From positions 783,126-847,125 of the forward strand of contig SCFE01000071.1 of NCBI GenBank assembly GCA_004352715.1: 64,000 nt of DNA, in the 5' to 3' direction. The notes below the pieces were generated by a model. The model saw only the letters and a program-made list of their open reading frames with translations. It was not told where the DNA came from and did not search any database. This stretch comes from Hofstenia miamia. Its lineage: Eukaryota > Xenacoelomorpha > Acoela. How positions within the stretch are numbered: the stretch's first letter is position 1; each line of letters opens with the position of its first letter. Of the stretch, positions 57,496 through 64,000 are shown in pieces. The position numbers were made by a program, and so were the translations under genes.

Positions 57496-58795
57496 TAATT
57501 CTATATTAAAATAAATGTCAATCACCATTGACAAAATAGTCATAATTCCTTTACAAAAATGCATTCAGCCTAAAATTTGCCCCCTTGTGAAGAATAGGGT
57601 CAATAGTTTGCAGCACTGATTCACTGAAATTAAATTCAAGATCTCCCTTGTTTTTCAATGAATAACCTTAGATTCCTAATCAAAATTACATCATTTGTTT
57701 TTAGAGGTTTTGCAATACATATTAAAGTTGATTTGGCATTCCAACATAAAAATCTTCACAATAGAAGGTTGTTGCGTTCACACACACAATTATTTTTATG
57801 ATATAAACCAGTTCAATCATTTTTGGCTAGCAAAGTATTTACACATACTTATGAACAAAAAATGGACTTTTTAATATTTCTTCTCCAAAGAAGAAAACGT
57901 AAAATATGTTTCAAGTGACTAGTATATATCAAACTGTTAAAAGTTGATTGGAGAAAAACTGACGCTAAGTGGTGTTACGAAGGACAATGAAAATCAGATT
58001 GGTCTTCTTCAAATTTTTTTGAAGTATTTTTCTAGTCAGCTGAAATGTTGAATATATTATTTTGTAATTCAAAATATTGTTTTAGCATTATTTATGTATT
58101 GATTTTACATGCATTTATGATTTAAAACAAAAGAATTGGACGATTGCCATTGTAATAGCTAAATTTTTGAAGTACTAATTAATTTTCACCATCTGGTGCA
58201 AGGTAAATTTTAAACCGAACAAAATGTATAGAGTTATTTTGCTTAATCCTTGGGCCAATTTTGTAGAATTATTTTTTTAGCAAAATGGTTGCAAAGATTT
58301 AATATATTTTAATGAAAAAATGTAATGTTAGTTAAATTTAGGTTCTCATAAACTCTATCTTCAAAACATCTAGATTGTGATGAGGTGAAGGGCCAATACA
58401 AATTTTCATTTCATGAACTTTGGCTTAATTCATTTGCTGAAAAAATTGTGTCAATATATTTGCCAAAAAAATTATGGTCATTTAGTCAGATGTCATTTCT
58501 AACATTTTTGTAATAAATTTTTTTCAACAGCAGATAATGTTTAAAATGAATTGTTTTGTTACAATTGTGGTAGCATGAATAGAATAAATGTATTGTGCAG
58601 CACAATTTACATCACATGTAAAAATTGCATTTCTGCGACCTTGTGTTAAAATGGTTAATCTCAGCAAAATATATGCTGATAATATGCAATATTACTACGT
58701 ATATTTAGTGTTCTATATTAAAAAAGATAAGTAAGCGGTGCAATCTTGAACCCCTCCTACCCAATGAACGACTTATGTAAAGAATCCTATTAAAA

Positions 58796-58975
58796 ATGGG
58801 GTTAAAAGAAGATGACAAAAAATGTTTGTGTAAATACTGTTGCGTTAACATCAAGAATTATCCTGATAGGATTTTATGTGGGAGCCTTATTAGTAACATT
58901 TTGACTGTGAAATCATTGGAACAAGAGACACTAGATTTCACTCCATATATTTGTCTGAGAGACAAGAAACTATAA
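58796..58975 (+). CDS. 59-aa Cys-containing ORF, unrecognised
   Basis: ATG to TAA, starting MGLKEDDKKCLCKYCCVNIK and later TPYICLRDKKL. The C-x-C-x2-CC ... IC spacing vaguely recalls insect-type N-terminal zinc fingers, but no family is assigned. There is no flanking coding sequence; it may be chance or a relic. Confidence 0.2.
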   Translation: MGLKEDDKKCLCKYCCVNIKNYPDRILCGSLISNILTVKSLEQETLDFTPYICLRDKKL

Positions 58976-60780
58976 CATACGACTGAAAAATACACATTAT
59001 GCGGACCCAAGTCTTATTTTAAAGCTTAGAATGTACAAGAACTAATTTTCGTCATTTGTAGCTCGTCAGAGACTACTTTGCTGTTCTCAAGACATGCTCT
59101 TTCTTTTGCCTTCAGTAAAATGATTAGCCATCTATTTTGCAAAGTTTTCTATAGACCCAATCTCTCATTCAAAAAGTTGTTAATGCTGCCCTCAAAATCT
59201 CCAACATCTAGGCTAAGTAGAGTTATAGTGATTTTTGGGATTTGATCTACCAATTTCCCTAAATGGCTGATGGTGTCATTGGTCATCTACAAAGGTGCAT
59301 ATCTCAGGTTCTGAAGATCACATCAATAGTGCAACTGTACTATGTAAACTGCATTAAATACGTATCTTTGATGACAAATCTTCATGAAATTGCTTCCCAT
59401 TTTTCCAAATTTTGGTAAAGCAACTTGAATGAATGCTAATGTTCCGTTGCTAAGTTTTCCAATCCATTTCAGACTTGAAAAAAATGGCTATAATATATAA
59501 ACTATTTGGGACATAGTGTTTTCACTTGTTTCTGTAGGAATTTTAGGTAAAGTAGAAGTTATGCCATGGGATAACATGGTACCAAGCTAAGTTGGGCAAT
59601 AAAAAATTATGTAATTATATTTTTAGTAATATTTCTATTATAATATATAATTAAATTTTTCTAATTTAATTATCTTATATCATTCATTAATATATTACGT
59701 AGAAAAAGTTTTTCTTGTAGAACTAATTCATTATTCATTTGTCCTAAGTGAATTTAATAACTTTACATTTCTTCTTGACAACATCACATCGCAAATATTT
59801 TCATCAAGATAGAAAAGATTTTACTGAATATGACACAACCATATCATCATATATCATATCTTTGTCTGAAGTTTTATATTTAGTATCAATCGTTATAAAT
59901 GATTCACAAATTTATTGATTAAGCTTTCTCAATAACTATATCAAGATAAAAATAAGGCGTTAATACAAAATTAGGTTAAATAATAATCCAGAGTCATTTC
60001 CTTTAGATGTTTAATATAAAATTCAAAAAAATCAAATATCTTCCTTGGAATAAGTGGGGATAGATAATATTCTCAACGAATCTTCAAAATATTTTTTAAA
60101 TAATTGGTAAACTTTTAAAATTTCAGCAGTAAATTTGCTTTGACAATACTATTTCCTACATCATATTTGAGAATATTATTATGATTATTATATATTATAA
60201 AACGTTGGAAGAGAAACTAAGTTGACTAAATAGTTAGTGCGATTTTATTTTAGTTTTATCATCATTTCTCTATACTTGATTAGCGATGTATCAATGTGAT
60301 TGAAAACGACACACATTATTTTCGAGAAGAAATTGATCTCGATTTGTATTTCCAGAAATAAATATTCAGCTGCAAGTAGTTAAAAAGATATATTAATTTC
60401 AATAAATGTAATATTTGAAAACCTCATCTAGCATGGGCCGTGGCGAAATTTTGAATGTGGGGCACATAATATGGTACTAAGAATATCTTACTATTGTTTG
60501 AGCTCACGGGATAAAAAACTTTGAAATTGTGATGATCCTCTAATTTGGTTAAGACAAACCCATCTACCTGCAAAGTTAATATTAACTAAGTTTGATGGTT
60601 TTTTATGAAAAAATTAAAAAAATATTTCTTAAAACTAGTATACTAGAGCTGAAAACGGGTAAAAACAAAAAATATGGATATATGAGCCTAAATTTATAAA
60701 TAATAATACAAAAAATTAAGCAGAACAAAATTAATTTTGCTCTTATGAAAAAGCAAAATGAAAAAAAAAATTGTTTATCT

Positions 60781-61009
60781 ATATCCTTGTTCAATTTTAA
60801 AATATATGGTAATAAAATTGTGAATTTCTGTACATTAGTCAATTTAGGAAAAGTGTTAGATAAAATTTAAGACTACGGAATTGANNNNNNNNNNNNNNNN
60901 NNNNNATATCCTTGTTCAATTTTAAAATATATGGTAATAAAATTGTGAATTTCTCTACATTAGTCAATTTAGGAAAAGTGTTAGATAAAATTTAAGACTA
61001 CGGAATTGA
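60781..61009. other. Unmerged contig overlap around a 21-base gap
   Basis: 60781-60884 and 60906-61009 are the same sequence with one difference (TTCTGTAC against TTCTCTAC); the N run between them is a failed merge. Confidence 0.9.
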
Positions 61010-64000
61010 CTACAAAAGCCTAATTTGTTAAAAATTGAAGTTCTAAGCCGTTTGAAAATCCTCAAAGCCTGCCTTGAAAATGATTCTAATTTGAAGGTAT
61101 TCTGAAAATTTCACGAAAAAGAGGCTTGAATTGCTTAATTTACATATTAATTGCCCCAGCATGAAGTAAGGCATATTGTGAAAAAAATTATTCCCATAAA
61201 TTTTAAGAATTCAGAACGAACGTACCAATTTTGAGAGGCATTTTGAGGAAAGGTGTTGGACATTGAAAAAACATTTCCCTAGTAAGAGAGAAATCTTTCC
61301 TATGCTTGCTTAATAATAGCATCAAAAAGATTTTGATATATTTATGAAGATCTGTGTAAGTTTTATATCTCTTAAATTCTTTGGTGAAAAAATTTTCAAA
61401 AGGGGCTGGGGTTGGGCTTGATTCCTTATTTTTATGCCTTTTACAACTTTAATTATGCTACCAGACCAGGCATGCATATTTACTTCACTCCTGGCATCAA
61501 AGGAACAAACTTGGTTAATGCTCTGTCACTATTACAATTCTACAATACAATAATAAAATCGTGAATAAATAAATGCTTCTAAAATTTAATTGAGCTTCTT
61601 TATATGTTTCAAAGATTGCAACAACGTCTACCTATAAGTGATTCCGCATTTTGTCATTCATCAGACGAATGTATGCTTTTGTGAACTTCTTTATTGTTTC
61701 TAAATCAGTGAAATTGATTGATTAATAAAGAAGTTAGTGCTTCATATTTTCAAAGAAAAGCGGTAAAGTTAATGGAACTCAAAAAGTGTAATTGAATTCT
61801 AATGTACATTTTATTTCAACACGAGTAAAACTGAAATATTTTTTAATTGGAAACAACTTAGAAAGAATGCGTTCACTGCATTATTAAAGTGATTTTTTTA
61901 ATTAACCATTTTTTTATCTTGTATTTTCGAATTTCCACATCAGGATGAGTTTAATCACTAAATCCTACTGAAAAAGTTGAAGTCCGATTTAATCCAAGTG
62001 TTCACATCATAGCTATGTTTGAAAACAAAGAATATGCACACCTCGACAGGGAGGACTAGAAATCGACATTTCAAATCTACTCAGCTACAAGAACAGTGCC
62101 TAGTCAATGAAACTTAAAATATTTGTCAAGTTCTTGGAAATCTCTTTTCCAGAAATATCAAAACTTGATAAAATATTGAATAACTTACAGAAATTCTTAA
62201 GATCTTGCTAGAATTTGTATATATTAAATATCATAAGAATAATTTGCTAAGACCTTTGAAAGTTTTGATAAAAAATTATCAAGTTTTACAAGAATGTATA
62301 AAGATTTGTCTATTAGAAAATCAAGGTTCAAATACATTAGCCTTAATTATGAAATTTGATTGAACTAAATTAATTGAAAGCAAAGCGAATCTGTCATACA
62401 TGTAAAAATTTCTACTACTTATTGATTAATATTACCAGCATAGAAATTATTATATACAAAATATTATTATGCAAAGTTGCAACAATAGGTTTGAAGTGCT
62501 CGAAAACTAAAAAAATTCTCTTAGCTTGATTCTTTTTTACGCTGTTTAGAAATAATTGTTTTTAAATCCAAATAAATTTCCAATATGTGATATAAATTTA
62601 GAATGAGCAAAATTTTTAGCATATTGTTAAAGAATATATACATTTGGGAAAATTTATTCATGTGAAATTGAAAAATTATATATAGTTTATACGTAAGCAA
62701 TGAAATTATCAATACTAATAGATATAAATTAGTAAATTATATTTCTTGACACCTCTATAGTGTATACAGTGTTGTGTTTACTTATGCAAAGCTAGTTTGC
62801 CCATTGCTTTTAAAATTTCTATTATTATTTATGTTAGTTAGTGAAAGTTTGCTACAATTGAATTTGAGTAATAGATTGCAGTGAATTTATTCCTATTCTA
62901 AAGAAATTTTTATAGACCAGGAATGTTTTTACAAAATTAGTAAAATCTTACAAAAATTGGCAAGATCTTGGCAAAACTTACTAAATCTTGGTAAATTTTG
63001 CAAGATATTACCAAATTCTTATTGGGTTTTCCATTTCCATTGCTAGAATATTTTAATAATCTTGTCTCTTGAAGATAGGTAAAGGTAGTGTTGATCACCG
63101 AAAGCTGTGTTTTATAGGCATTTGGCTTCTATATTTCAAATTTTAATCATATAGATAACATCAAACATTTGAAAAAATACTTAAAATATCGAGAGCTGGC
63201 CATTTCCAATAATTATTTTAAATTTAATTAAGAATATGAAAAAGTAATAACACGTATTATAAATGAAACCAAGGAGAATGTATTAAAGAGACATTTTATA
63301 ATTAATATCGTAATCTAATTTTACATCTAATGAATTTTTACATTAAATTTTATAATGTGGATTTTACTACCATTTATTTTGCTGGCGATGAATAGAAGTG
63401 CTTTAAATATGTGACATTAATTACTTCGTTTTTTTAATATATATATACAGGCATTCATAAATTATTTTCCTATTTTATAAGCAGCAGAATAATCTATTAT
63501 GAAAATGATTTCAATTAGCGTTTCGTTATTTTGAAATTTTGTTTAAAGTGATTTGTGTTGGGTTGCACAACAACTTATCAAGATGTCTTAATAGCACTAC
63601 TTTGTTAAAAGTTTGCTATACACTTAATTTGCGCAATTTTCTCACTACAATTTACGTCATTTAAAATTAATAACAAATTTTCCAATTGTCAAATGTTATA
63701 TCAACACACGTATTTTGTCGGCAGAAAATTTTCCATAAAGCAGAAAGAATTCTACATTGTTGTGCTATTATTTAAAACCGACAAGCGTGAAATTAAAAAA
63801 CTCGCCGAAATACTTATTGAATTTGTGAAAACAATTTAGAAAATTGCTAGTTAATTTGATGGCACTGAAATTATGCGTTAGACTTCCTGTCTACACAATG
63901 CATCTATCAATTTGCAAGCAATTTGCGTTCCTTCAATCTCATTAAAACTTTTCGGTTCTCATTTTAATACCACATTACATCATTACTGCAAAAATATTAT

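Larger units (their letters stand above)
57498..64000. other. Long AT-rich stretch, no secure gene
   Basis: Contains a contig overlap around 60885-60905 and one short Cys-containing ORF (58796-58975). At about 63443-63490, TATATATACAGGCATTCATA resembles a Tc1/mariner terminus at a TA; an adjoining frame ending at about 63838 (KREIKKLAEILIEF) is too short to judge. Confidence 0.55.

Overview
The window looks like an invertebrate animal genome: AT-rich, full of (TA)n tracts, with short introns (62-78 bp), polymerase III tRNA genes and a broad mix of decayed metazoan transposable elements. I cannot name the species. The assembly is draft quality: there are several 1,000-base N gaps, and at four places the two sides of a gap carry the same sequence, so some apparent duplications are probably unmerged contig or allele overlaps.

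Layout. 1-1713: two head-to-tail copies of a LINE that ends in (AAT)n. 2790-8250: relics of a Tc1 transposon, a hAT transposon and a jockey/CR1-like LINE. 8842-13265: a nested pair of 8-bp-target-site elements, the inner one complete (9061-11472) and carrying a decayed zinc-finger/transposase-like reading frame. 13349-15541: an unknown membrane-protein ORF followed by shredded pieces of a cytochrome P450 gene. 15.6-22.3 kb: mostly empty, with a 167-bp tandem duplication, a hAT-type MITE and a piggyBac-like element. 22.6-28.3 kb: two copies of a 1,354-bp segment bracketing a Penelope-like retroelement (reverse transcriptase, GIY-YIG nuclease, hammerhead-like ribozyme) and a Tc1/mariner element. 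31.6-39.2 kb: a tandem array of about 0.5-kb units, each with a tRNA-Arg(CCU) gene or relic on the minus strand (11 visible). 42.6-48.4 kb: the main protein-coding locus, with CYP2-clan-like cytochrome P450 genes in tandem (one complete, then a pair that is probably one gene assembled twice). 48.7 kb to the end: a mariner fragment, a decayed unknown coding region, a short element with perfect terminal repeats, and long AT-rich sequence with no recognisable genes.

The likely functional content is the P450s (microsomal haem monooxygenases) and the intact tRNA-Arg(CCU) genes, three of which are identical and have T-run terminators. Nearly everything else recognisable is mobile DNA in various states of decay. 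Nothing here is clearly a new multi-gene system. The most unusual items are the TIR/8-bp-TSD element whose protein joins a PHD-like finger to a transposase-like region, the tRNA-Arg satellite array, and the mosaic P450 pseudogene.
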